64,000 nt of DNA from Butyricimonas paravirosa (GTDB lineage Bacteria > Bacteroidota > Bacteroidia > Bacteroidales > Marinifilaceae), in contig NZ_CP043839.1 in assembly GCF_032878955.1 (NCBI RefSeq), forward strand, positions 3,906,001-3,970,000. Direction: 5' to 3'. Shown here one piece after another: positions 16,786 to 25,562 of the stretch. The position numbers and the translations under genes are program-made. Numbering within the stretch: the stretch's first letter is position 1; each line of letters begins with the position of its first letter. The notes below the pieces were generated by a model that worked only from the letters and a program-made list of their open reading frames with translations, was not told the DNA's origin and made no database searches.

Positions 16786-17946
16786 ATGTCAGAAGAAAAT
16801 TTAAAGATAGCGGATATTCTTTTTGCCTATATTAAAGGAACGATTTCCGAGTGCGAGCTGGAGGAGTTGACCAAATGGGTGGAGGCTGCGGAGGAGCATC
16901 GGGAATTGTTTCAGCAAATAGTGACTTCGGTATCTTATCAGGACAAGGAAGCCGTGTATCGCCGTTTTGACTCGTATTATGATTTTGACCGCTTGCGGGG
17001 AGCTATCCGGGGGAGAAAGCGGGGTATGTGGAAATATGTTGCTGCGGCTGCTGTTATTGCATTGCCTTTACTGGTCTCGCTTTTATTACAGATCAGACAA
17101 GAGGGAATTTTCCCGGAAGAGCGTATGCGGGAAATTTCTTTACTACCGGGTAAATCAATGGCAACGTTAACCTTGTCGGACGGGAGTTCCAAGCTATTGA
17201 GCCCGGAAAATTTTGACTTGATGGATGGTTCGAAACGGATTGTAAATGATCCCGGCGGGCTGAGTTATCAAGTTGAAGATACGAGTGAGTGCATGGAGAC
17301 GGCATATAACGAAATAACGGTTCCCCGGGGCGGAGAGTATAAGGTGACGTTGGATGACGGAACACGGATATGGGTGAACTCGGAAAGTTACATCCGTTTC
17401 CCGGTTGTATTTCATGGTGATGAGCGTCGGATTTGGGTTTCCGGGGAGGTTTTCTTGGAGGTTACGAAAGATTCCGAACGTCCGTTTGTTGTAAACACGG
17501 AAAAGTTGGATATCAAAGTTTTGGGAACGCAATTTAATGTCCGGGCTTATCCGGATGAGAAATGTATTCAGACGACTCTTGTGGAGGGATGTGTACGGGT
17601 GGATAACTCATTGGGGGAAGTGGCCGTGTTGGCTCCTTCCGAACAATTGTTGTATAATGCCCAGAATGGAAAACATGAGGTACGGGAGGTTGATACCGAA
17701 TTGTATGTATCTTGGAAAGATGGGGTCTACGTGTTTGTTTCTCAACGATTGGAGGATATTATGTTGCTAATATCGAAATGGTATGATGTTGATGTATTTT
17801 ACCAGAATTCCACCGTAAAAGATATTATATTTTCAGGACGCTTAAAACGTTACGAGAATGCGGAAACTTTGTTAAAAGTGTTCGAACGCTTGGGGGGAGT
17901 GAGATTCTCCATTCAAGGTAAGACCGTTATTGTCGAAGACGAGTAA
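16786..17946 (+). CDS. FecR-type anti-sigma factor (uptake locus A)
   Basis: A membrane-spanning anti-sigma regulator of 386 residues. The N-terminal cytoplasmic part binds the ECF sigma factor. One membrane helix lies at about 82-102 (KYVAAAAVIALPLLVSLLL). The periplasmic FecR domain has the hallmark VPRGGEYKVTLDDGTRIWVNSES and later LGTQFNVRAY. The last ~75 residues form the DUF4974 module (SQRLEDIMLLISKWYDVDVFYQN) that meets the signalling domain of the cognate SusC. It sits between the sigma gene and susC, separated from the sigma gene by 175 bases. Confidence 0.93.
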   Translation: MSEENLKIADILFAYIKGTISECELEELTKWVEAAEEHRELFQQIVTSVSYQDKEAVYRRFDSYYDFDRLRGAIRGRKRGMWKYVAAAAVIALPLLVSLLLQIRQEGIFPEERMREISLLPGKSMATLTLSDGSSKLLSPENFDLMDGSKRIVNDPGGLSYQVEDTSECMETAYNEITVPRGGEYKVTLDDGTRIWVNSESYIRFPVVFHGDERRIWVSGEVFLEVTKDSERPFVVNTEKLDIKVLGTQFNVRAYPDEKCIQTTLVEGCVRVDNSLGEVAVLAPSEQLLYNAQNGKHEVREVDTELYVSWKDGVYVFVSQRLEDIMLLISKWYDVDVFYQNSTVKDIIFSGRLKRYENAETLLKVFERLGGVRFSIQGKTVIVEDE

Positions 17947-17950
17947 AAAG

Positions 17951-18016
17951 TGAATGGAAAGAAGGTGCAACTGCTTTCCATTCATGTACGAACCTCGACC
18001 GGGTGCAACCGGACGA
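17951..18016 (+). promoter_or_regulatory. Tandem stem-loops in the FecR-SusC leader (locus A)
   Basis: Two hairpins: an 11-base perfect stem TGAATGGAAAG/CTTTCCATTCA (17951-17984) and a TCGACCGG/CCGGACGA stem with one mismatch (17995-18016). They lie 31 bases before the susC ATG. Similar GC-cored stems occur at the same place in loci B and C. Confidence 0.55.
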
Positions 18017-18047
18017 GTATTGTTTAATCATATAATAGTACAAATGT

Positions 18048-21000
18048 ATGAAAAAAATTCGAGGATGTTATCCCCGTTCGTCGGGGGTGCGAAAAATCTT
18101 ATTGACTATGCGTTTTCTAGCTCTTTTTCTTTTTTGTACGGCTATGCATTTATCTGCATCAGTACATTCGCAGAATGTCGTGTTTAGTTTTAACTTGAAA
18201 AATGCCACGTTTGAGGATCTCATGAAGGAGATTCGTCAACACAGCGACTATTATTTTATCTATAAGGATAGCGAGGTGGCTCAGGTGACAAAACTAAATA
18301 AACGGTTTAAATCCGTGAGTATCGACGAAGTTCTTGAAGAATGTCTGAAAGGAACCGGTTTAACTTATTCTGTCGAAGACCAGTTGATTATTATTAAAAA
18401 GAATCAAATTGTGGCCGTGAGGGATACCACTGTGAAGAACGAGGTCCGGTTGATTAAAGGAAGGGTTGTGGATGAGATGGGAAAACCGTTACCGGGTGTG
18501 ACTGTCGTGATAAAGGGGACTAGTACGGGAGTGGCAACGAGTGCGGATGGCCTTTTTGGGGTAGCTTTACCTGCGGATACCGCCACGCTGGTGTTTACCT
18601 TTGTGGGGATGGAGACACGGGAGGTTAAAATATTGCCATTGAAAGTAGGGGAAGTGCGTAAAGATTTGCGCATCGTGATGAAGGAGGATAAGATCGCTTT
18701 GGAGGACGTGGTGGTGACCGGCTACGCGAATATCAAGAAATCGAGTTTCACGGGAACGGCCACGCAAGTGAAGCGGGAGGATATTTTGAAAGTGGCGGGT
18801 CGGAACGTGATCGATGCCTTGCAGGTGTTTGACCCGTCTTTGCGAATCATGAAAAATAATTTGATGGGATCGGACCCGAATACCTTGCCGGAGTTCTACG
18901 TGCGGGGGCGTTCAGGTATTACTGGGGTGAAGGAGTTGGATGCATTAGAGGCTTCTGATGTATCTCAGTTTGCGATAACCAATAACCCGAATACTCCGAT
19001 ATTTATTCTGGACGGGTTTGAGGTGTCCGTGGAGAAAGTGTATGACTTTGACGTGAACAGGATCAAGGATATTACGATATTGAAGGATGCTGCCGCCACG
19101 GCCATGTATGGTTCTAGGGCTTCTAACGGGGTTGTCGTGATCGAGACAGTTGCACCCCGTCCCGGGCGCTTCGTGGTGAGTTATAATGGTAATTACGAGA
19201 TCACGGCTCCGGATTTAAGTAGTTACAATATGATGAATGCTCGCCAGAATCTGAACACGGAATGGGCGGCCGGAATCTATGCAAGCGATCCTGAGAAAAG
19301 TAATTATGAGCGAGATAAGGCATACCAGTATGGCATTTACTTGGATAAGAAGAATGTGATTCTGGCGGGAGGAAATTATTACTGGTTGTCACAGCCGTTA
19401 ACGACGATGTTTAACCATAAGCATAGTGTTTATATCGAAGGAGGGTCTGATGCGATCCGGTTTGGTATCGAGTTGCGCTATGATAACCAGAACGGTGTGA
19501 TGAAGAGATCTTTACGAGATCGTATCGGTGCCGGCCTGACACTGGAATATCGTTACAAGGGTTTCCAGATGCAAAATAAGATTTCCTATGACATCATGAC
19601 TTCGAAGGCTTCGCCTTATGGTTCTTTCGGGGACTATACGAATAAGCATCCGTATGAATCGTGGAAAGACAAAAACGGAAAGTTAATCAAGAAATTGCCA
19701 CAACGTAATTATGGTGAAAGTTTTATCAATCCTTTGTACGAGGCGACATTGGGAAATTTCAACAAAAGTAATTACAAGGAGTGGACAGATAATCTAGCAT
19801 TGAACTGGTACGTGAATGATTATTTACTGGTGAAGGGGCAGTTCGCGATCAGTTATAAATTGGATAAGACCAAGGTGTTTACGGATCCGGAATCGGCCAA
19901 GTATGGAGATGGAGTGACAGCATTCTTGCGGGGAGAGTTGACAGAAGCTTCAACAACAACGACCCGATGGAACACGAATGTGTTTGCCGCTTATAATCGA
20001 TTGTTCGGGCTGCACAATCTGAATTTCTCTTTAGGATTCAACGCAACGTATTCTAATATCTCGTATTCCTATTCTCATTATCGAGGTTTTCCGGATGCTC
20101 ATCGGCATTCTCCAGCGTATGCTTACGAAATCGTGACGAAACCAACGTTTACCGACAATAAGACCCGATTGTTTGGAGTGTTCTTAATGTTGAATTATAG
20201 CTATAATGATATTTACCTGGCCGATTTCTCGTTCCGTTACGATGGGTCTTCCGAGTTCGGAACGGAAAATAAATGGGCTCCTTTCTGGTCTGTCGGTGCT
20301 GGTATAAATGTGCATAATTACGATTTCTTGAAAGGGAACGAGTGGATCAACCAATTCCGGATAAAGGGAAATGTGGGACAGACCGGTAAATCGAATTTCC
20401 AGCCTTATATGGCACGAAATACTTACGAGGTGTTATTGGACGACTGGTACCAGACGGGTATCGGGGCAAATCTGATTTACATGGGGAATGATGATTTGAC
20501 TTGGGAAAAGCAATTGTCGTGGAATATCGGTACGGATATAATCACGTGGAATAACCGGGTGACTTTGGGTTTTGATTATTATTATAAAAAGACCATTGAT
20601 TTGGTGACAGAAGTCTCTTTGCCGACATCTTCCGGTTTCACGAAGTACACGGATAATATGGGTGAGATCCTGAATGAAGGGGTTGAACTTGATTTGAACG
20701 TGCGAGCTTATAGTGATAAGGATTGGGATGTTATCGTGTTCGGTAACTTGGCTCATAATAAGAATAAGATACTGAAGATTTCGGAGTCGTTGAAACAGTA
20801 TAACGAACGGATTGACGAGTATTTCCAGAATTATTACTCGATATACGGTACGCCTTCAGAGGATTCGAAGTATGCCAAGCCGTTTATGAAATATGAAGAA
20901 GGGAGTTCCTTGACAGCGATTTATGGGATGAAATCGATGGGAATTAACCCCGCTAACGGTCAAGAGGTTTACGTGAAACGAGATGGGACCCTGACATACA

Positions 21001-21497
21001 CGTGGGAATCGAATGAACAGCAAAAGATAGGGGATACCGAGCCGAAGATTCAAGGGGCTTTCGGGTTGAATGTCCGCTATCGGAACTTTACATTTTACAC
21101 GACCTTCCTCTATGAATATGGTGGTGACGAGTATAACACGACTTTGGTGAATAACGTGGAGAATGCCAATTTGATCAAGTATAACGCTGATAAGCGAGTG
21201 AGTTCGGATCGTTGGCAGAATGTCGGGGATGTTGTTCCTCTGAAAGACATAAAAGACCGTTTGTACGTGACCCGTGCAACTTCTCGTTTTGTGCAAAAGA
21301 ACAATAATGTGGTCTTTAATTCTCTTTCTGTGGGCTATGACGTTGCCCCTGTATGGTTGCGGAAAATACACCTGAGTTCGTTGAGGTTACAGTTCAATAT
21401 GAAGGATATTGCCACGATGTCAACGATCAAGCGGGAAATGGGGTTGAACTATCCGTTTGCCAGGACATTTACGTTTACTTTGAATGCTAGTTTCTAA
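18048..21497 (+). CDS. SusC/RagA family TonB-dependent receptor with STN domain (locus A)
   Basis: An outer-membrane transporter of 1149 residues. In order: signal sequence near 20-42; STN signalling domain at about 45-115 (FSFNLKNATFEDLMKEIRQ...); a carboxypeptidase-regulatory-like beta domain (IKGRVVDEMGKPLPGVTVV...); the SusC motif ALEDVVVTGYANIKKSSFTG; a plug with AATAMYGSRASNGVVVIET; and a C-terminal barrel ending in aromatic-rich FTFTLNASF. The STN domain contacts the FecR protein, so ligand binding can switch on the operon. The partner SusD follows 11 bases later. The neighbouring metalloproteases suggest a proteinaceous or peptide ligand rather than a glycan; no glycoside hydrolase is in this unit. 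Confidence 0.95.
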   Translation: MKKIRGCYPRSSGVRKILLTMRFLALFLFCTAMHLSASVHSQNVVFSFNLKNATFEDLMKEIRQHSDYYFIYKDSEVAQVTKLNKRFKSVSIDEVLEECLKGTGLTYSVEDQLIIIKKNQIVAVRDTTVKNEVRLIKGRVVDEMGKPLPGVTVVIKGTSTGVATSADGLFGVALPADTATLVFTFVGMETREVKILPLKVGEVRKDLRIVMKEDKIALEDVVVTGYANIKKSSFTGTATQVKREDILKVAGRNVIDALQVFDPSLRIMKNNLMGSDPNTLPEFYVRGRSGITGVKELDALEASDVSQFAITNNPNTPIFILDGFEVSVEKVYDFDVNRIKDITILKDAAATAMYGSRASNGVVVIETVAPRPGRFVVSYNGNYEITAPDLSSYNMMNARQNLNTEWAAGIYASDPEKSNYERDKAYQYGIYLDKKNVILAGGNYYWLSQPLTTMFNHKHSVYIEGGSDAIRFGIELRYDNQNGVMKRSLRDRIGAGLTLEYRYKGFQMQNKISYDIMTSKASPYGSFGDYTNKHPYESWKDKNGKLIKKLPQRNYGESFINPLYEATLGNFNKSNYKEWTDNLALNWYVNDYLLVKGQFAISYKLDKTKVFTDPESAKYGDGVTAFLRGELTEASTTTTRWNTNVFAAYNRLFGLHNLNFSLGFNATYSNISYSYSHYRGFPDAHRHSPAYAYEIVTKPTFTDNKTRLFGVFLMLNYSYNDIYLADFSFRYDGSSEFGTENKWAPFWSVGAGINVHNYDFLKGNEWINQFRIKGNVGQTGKSNFQPYMARNTYEVLLDDWYQTGIGANLIYMGNDDLTWEKQLSWNIGTDIITWNNRVTLGFDYYYKKTIDLVTEVSLPTSSGFTKYTDNMGEILNEGVELDLNVRAYSDKDWDVIVFGNLAHNKNKILKISESLKQYNERIDEYFQNYYSIYGTPSEDSKYAKPFMKYEEGSSLTAIYGMKSMGINPANGQEVYVKRDGTLTYTWESNEQQKIGDTEPKIQGAFGLNVRYRNFTFYTTFLYEYGGDEYNTTLVNNVENANLIKYNADKRVSSDRWQNVGDVVPLKDIKDRLYVTRATSRFVQKNNNVVFNSLSVGYDVAPVWLRKIHLSSLRLQFNMKDIATMSTIKREMGLNYPFARTFTFTLNASF

Positions 21498-21508
21498 TAC
21501 TGAAGATT

Positions 21509-23002
21509 ATGAGAAAGTTATATTTAATATTATTGTTGCCGGTCTTTTGGCTGACATCGTGTAACAGTTTTCTAGATGTTTCGGCAGATAATGAATTGTT
21601 ACAAAAAGAGATTTTTGGAGACTATAAAGGGGTGAGAATGGCGGTGAACGGGGTGTATCGAACTCTCTCATCGACGAGTTTGTACGGACAGAATCTGACG
21701 TGGGGATTTGCCAGTGCTATTGGGCATAATTATCAATCTAGTAGTCAGTACTATTTGCCTTACGGGTTGTATGAAGCGGCCTCTTTCGATTGGGAAAATG
21801 CCTCTGCTCAAAGTTTAACAGAAAGTATTTGGTCAAAGGGATATAACGTGATCGCCAGTTGTAATGATATTATCCAGCAGGTGATTGCAAAAGACACCAG
21901 CTTTTTCGGCCAGGGGAAAATGGAGAAAGATATGATCTTGGGGGAGATGTACGGAGTGCGTGCATTGGTACATTTTGATCTGTTCCGTTTGTTCTGTCCG
22001 GCTCCGGTGACAAAGCATACTGGACAGGCAATTCCTTACGTGACGAAATATCCGGATTTACAACCGGGTTATCAAAATTCTCCGGCTTTTATGGATTCTG
22101 TGATCATGGATATGACTCGGGCCCAGAGTTTATTGGCAGTTGTGGATACCGTGTTTAATCGGCGACAAAATACGAGTATATATTCTAGAGTACGTAGTCT
22201 GGATCGTGGTCTGGTTGATTCTCCGGATGACTTTTTCCTGTACCGGGCAACCCGGATGAATTACTTTGCGGCAAATGCTTTACTTGCCCGGATGTATATG
22301 TATAAAGGGGATGAGGAGAAGGCTTACGAGAATGCCCGTCTTGCCTATGGTTTCCATTTGCGATGGTTCCGTTGGACGGGTAATTCTAATCAGGGAAGTG
22401 TTTCTAATATAAACTTTCTATACCCTAAACGTTATAATGAACTTTTCCTTTGTTTTTCGAATAACGATGTGGTTGATAACGTGGAAAACATATTAAAAGG
22501 TTATTCAAGTGCCTTACGGATGAAAAATATGGATGTCCTTTTTGCCGGGGATATGGATGATTATCGTTACACGGGTTTCTACAACAAGACAACCCTTGCG
22601 TATGGAGCGCAACGATATGCCACGTGGTTGAGGCTTTCGGGGGCTACTTTTAAAGAAGTATTGGATCAGTTGCCTTTGTTACCCGTGATTCGGGCTTCGG
22701 AGATGTACCACATACAGATTGAATATTTACTGAATAAGGGGCGTAAAGGAGAGGCTATCGAATTGTTTAATTCTTTGAGAACAAGTCGTGGAGCCAAGAC
22801 TAGATTGACTTCTGATATGTCACCTGACGATCTACGATTGAAATTGATGTATGATATTATCCGGGAAACGTTGACTGAGGGGCAGACATTTTTCATGCTC
22901 AAGCGTCTGAACCAGGATATTTTTAACGGTAGTGATAATATTAAGATGACCCCGGAAAAGTGGGTGATTCCTATTCCTTATAGTGAATCGGCATATCAAT
23001 AA
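21509..23002 (+). CDS. SusD/RagB family nutrient-binding lipoprotein (locus A)
   Basis: Surface lipoprotein of 497 residues that caps the SusC channel. The lipobox is WLTSC, followed by NSFLDVSADNELLQKEIFGD, the usual SusD start with F/Y-LDV. TPR-like helical segments (AVNGVYRTLSS, EMYGVRALVHFDLFRLF) and a C-terminal SusD-type region with IRETLTEGQTFFMLKRLNQD are visible. It lies between susC and the DUF4843 gene and is transcribed with them. Confidence 0.94.
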   Translation: MRKLYLILLLPVFWLTSCNSFLDVSADNELLQKEIFGDYKGVRMAVNGVYRTLSSTSLYGQNLTWGFASAIGHNYQSSSQYYLPYGLYEAASFDWENASAQSLTESIWSKGYNVIASCNDIIQQVIAKDTSFFGQGKMEKDMILGEMYGVRALVHFDLFRLFCPAPVTKHTGQAIPYVTKYPDLQPGYQNSPAFMDSVIMDMTRAQSLLAVVDTVFNRRQNTSIYSRVRSLDRGLVDSPDDFFLYRATRMNYFAANALLARMYMYKGDEEKAYENARLAYGFHLRWFRWTGNSNQGSVSNINFLYPKRYNELFLCFSNNDVVDNVENILKGYSSALRMKNMDVLFAGDMDDYRYTGFYNKTTLAYGAQRYATWLRLSGATFKEVLDQLPLLPVIRASEMYHIQIEYLLNKGRKGEAIELFNSLRTSRGAKTRLTSDMSPDDLRLKLMYDIIRETLTEGQTFFMLKRLNQDIFNGSDNIKMTPEKWVIPIPYSESAYQ

Positions 23003-23019
23003 TTAAAAATCGAATAGTT

Positions 23020-23712
23020 ATGAGAAAGATATATTTGTTGTTAGGATTTATACTTGTTCTGGGGGCCTGTTCGAAGGATGATATAAAAACATACAGAGGT
23101 GATAATTATCTTCAGTTCGTGAAGGTGGTAACGGATTCATCCGTCTGTTCGTTCTTGGCTTACCCGAATGATAATGAATTGGAATTTCCCGTGGAAGTGG
23201 AGGTGATCGGTTTGCCTTCTGATAGAGAACAGGAATATAAAATCAGCGTGGATCAGGCAAAGTCAACTGCCACGACTGCTAATTACAGGTTGCCGGACAA
23301 ATTCACGATGAAGCCCGGTAAAGTTCGAGACACGTGTAAAATTACGTTTGTTAAAACAGCGGAAATATCAACTGTCGCGTTACGGTTGACTTTAAAACTG
23401 GAATCTACCACTGATTTCTTGCTGGGACAAACCGAATGTCGCTCGGCAATTATCTACGTCTCTAACGTGGTGGCCAAGCCGAATTGGTGGACTGATAACG
23501 TGACGCGGAATTATCTGGGTGCGTATTCGGATAAGAAATACCGGTTGTTTATTCAAGAGACGGGTAAAGCGGATATAGATAGTGATAACATAGAAGAACT
23601 TCGTTATAACACGATTATATTCAAACATTACCTGCAAAAGAAGAAAGATGCGAACGAGATGGTTCGTGAAGACGACGGAACGGAAATGACCGTGGCATTA
23701 GTAGTCGGATAA
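23020..23712 (+). CDS. DUF4843 lipoprotein (locus A)
   Basis: A 230-residue lipoprotein (lipobox VLGAC) of the DUF4843 family, which regularly follows SusCD in protease-linked loci. A beta-sandwich-like N-terminal part (YLQFVKVVTDSSVCSFLAY, EFPVEVEVIGLPSDREQEYKI) is followed by a NWWTDNVTRNYLGAYSDKKYRLF segment that is characteristic of the family and recurs in locus C (TWWATWERYFGEFSREKYAKW). It probably forms part of the surface complex. No catalytic motif is seen. Confidence 0.85.
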   Translation: MRKIYLLLGFILVLGACSKDDIKTYRGDNYLQFVKVVTDSSVCSFLAYPNDNELEFPVEVEVIGLPSDREQEYKISVDQAKSTATTANYRLPDKFTMKPGKVRDTCKITFVKTAEISTVALRLTLKLESTTDFLLGQTECRSAIIYVSNVVAKPNWWTDNVTRNYLGAYSDKKYRLFIQETGKADIDSDNIEELRYNTIIFKHYLQKKKDANEMVREDDGTEMTVALVVG

Positions 23713-23728
23713 TTAAAATTGAATGTTT

Positions 23729-25273
23729 ATGAAAAGATTTATATTGTTCTCCCTGTTCGTGAGCTTTTGGTTTAGCGCATGTTACGAGGATAAAGGTAAA
23801 TACAGCCTGATTGATTATAATGATGTTACACTGGATGTCGTGACTTCTTTGACGAAAAAGACGATTATTCTGGGAGATACGGTGCGTATTGTTCCGAAGA
23901 TGGCGTGGAAATATCCCGATCGGGACACGTTGGCATACGATTATCGTTGGGAGATGGGATTGGGTAATGTCGTTTCGACGGATCGGAATTTCGAGTATAT
24001 TCCCGCGAGTTGCGGGCAGTTTGATGTGAATTTTTATATGACGGATCGGAGTACCGGGATCGAGTTCCATGATAGTCACACGGCGATAGAGGTGAGATCA
24101 CCGTATAAGGTCGGATGGCTTATTTTGGCGGAAAAGGACAACCGGACAAGTTTGAGCTACATCCGGCGGGATAGCTGGCAGGATGAGGATAAAAAGACAC
24201 ATTACGAGTGGGTGGCTTATCCGGATGTGTATGCGATGTTGTACCCCGATAATCCGTTAGGTACAGGGCCGTTGAAGTTGGAAAACGTGATGACGGGAGG
24301 TGAAGCGGATGAAGTGATGGTCGTGCAGCGTACCGGAGGTTCCTATTACTTGAGCGGGATGGATTTCACGAAGGTGATGGCTCTTCACGAGGAATTCCCC
24401 GGAAGTGCATACCCTACCGGCCTTGACCCCGTGGAGGTACGTAATGGCGGATGGCAAGATTTCGTGTTAAGTGCTAATGGTGAAGTTTACTGGAGGAGGA
24501 ATACGGGTTCCGAGATTCAGCACGTGACAGCTTTTATCGATATTCCGCTTTATTTTTCAGGAACGACGGATGGAGGACGAATCACTCAATTCTTTGATTT
24601 GGACACGAAGGATTGTGGTGCCGTGCTGATGTATGATGAAGGCAATAATCGTGTGGTAGGTCGATTGACCAGCTTTAATAGTAATTCGGATAGTGGACCT
24701 GTCGAGTTTGTTTATACTCCGGATGATCCGGGTGTGGTAAAACTGACGGATCTGACCGGGTATAAGATTATGCACGTGGGTGATTATGGTGACGGAAGTG
24801 GGCTTAATATTATCCTGAAAGAGGAGAGTTCTGGAAACTATTACTATCAAAATATGGAGATTGACAATTGGGATGGGTTCAATATTTTTGATTGTACTCA
24901 GGAGCTTTTTGCCGGTAGCAGTGTTATCTCTGATAATACGGTATATTTCCGGATTCGCCCTAGTTCTTATCTTTTCATGGGTGAAGGCAGTAAGTTGTAC
25001 TTCTATGATGTGAACACGAAAAGCGTAAAGCTATTCACGGATTATACAAGCGGTAATATCGTGGAAATATTGCAGGATGCAAATGCCGGAGAGATCGGTG
25101 TGGCACTGGACGATGGAAATTTCTATATCTATAAATTGAGCACGGAAGTGTTGGCGGATGCGAATCCGGGTGAGAAAGGGCTGTTATTCCATGTTTCCGG
25201 TTTGGGACGGATTGTAGATATTGAATGGAAATGGGGCGGCTCTTATAATTGGGCGTTCAAGCGTTACGAGTAA
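23729..25273 (+). CDS. PKD-like family lipoprotein (locus A)
   Basis: A surface lipoprotein of about 514 residues (lipobox FSAC, then YEDKGKYSLIDYNDV). The first ~130 residues are PKD-like (TVRIVPKMAWKYPDRDTLAYDYRWEMG). The rest has repeated short beta blades suggestive of a propeller (KVGWLILAEKDNRTSLSYIRR, YYYQNMEIDNWDGFN, EIGVALDDGNFYIYKL). ATGs at 23723 and 23729 are both possible; the second starts the signal peptide cleanly. It is the fourth gene of the SusCD unit and has a paralogue at the end of the window. A ligand-binding role is inferred. Confidence 0.83.
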   Translation: MKRFILFSLFVSFWFSACYEDKGKYSLIDYNDVTLDVVTSLTKKTIILGDTVRIVPKMAWKYPDRDTLAYDYRWEMGLGNVVSTDRNFEYIPASCGQFDVNFYMTDRSTGIEFHDSHTAIEVRSPYKVGWLILAEKDNRTSLSYIRRDSWQDEDKKTHYEWVAYPDVYAMLYPDNPLGTGPLKLENVMTGGEADEVMVVQRTGGSYYLSGMDFTKVMALHEEFPGSAYPTGLDPVEVRNGGWQDFVLSANGEVYWRRNTGSEIQHVTAFIDIPLYFSGTTDGGRITQFFDLDTKDCGAVLMYDEGNNRVVGRLTSFNSNSDSGPVEFVYTPDDPGVVKLTDLTGYKIMHVGDYGDGSGLNIILKEESSGNYYYQNMEIDNWDGFNIFDCTQELFAGSSVISDNTVYFRIRPSSYLFMGEGSKLYFYDVNTKSVKLFTDYTSGNIVEILQDANAGEIGVALDDGNFYIYKLSTEVLADANPGEKGLLFHVSGLGRIVDIEWKWGGSYNWAFKRYE

Positions 25274-25310
25274 AAGTTTTCTTAGGCTTGAGTGTTATGT
25301 TTTCTTGAAA

Positions 25311-25498
25311 AGAGGCTGGCTGAAAAGTCCTTTTTTAAACTCCCTCCCCCCTTCGGGGTACTCCCTCTATAAACAGAGGGAGAGCTAAGTTACTCACCAT
25401 CTTTGGGAAGAGTTACAGCTCCTCCTCTGTTTATAGAGGAGGTGGCCGAAGGCCGGAGGAGTTTTTAAACAACAAGTAGGATTTTGAGGATGTCCTCT
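25311..25498. repeat. Palindromic intergenic element 2
   Basis: Family member with the CTCCCTCTATAAACAGAGGG and CCTCCTCTGTTTATAGAGGAGG modules, a CCCCCCTTCGGGG hairpin and a GGCCGAAGGCC hairpin. The degenerate outer arms begin AGAGGCTGGCTGAAAAGTCC and end GGATTTTGAGGATGTCCTCT. It fills the gap before the first metalloprotease gene. Confidence 0.8.
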
Positions 25499-25562
25499 TG
25501 GGAAAACCATGTCAAAAGTGAAGGGTGTGTAGCTATTATATGTAAATTAAAATGAGAAGATT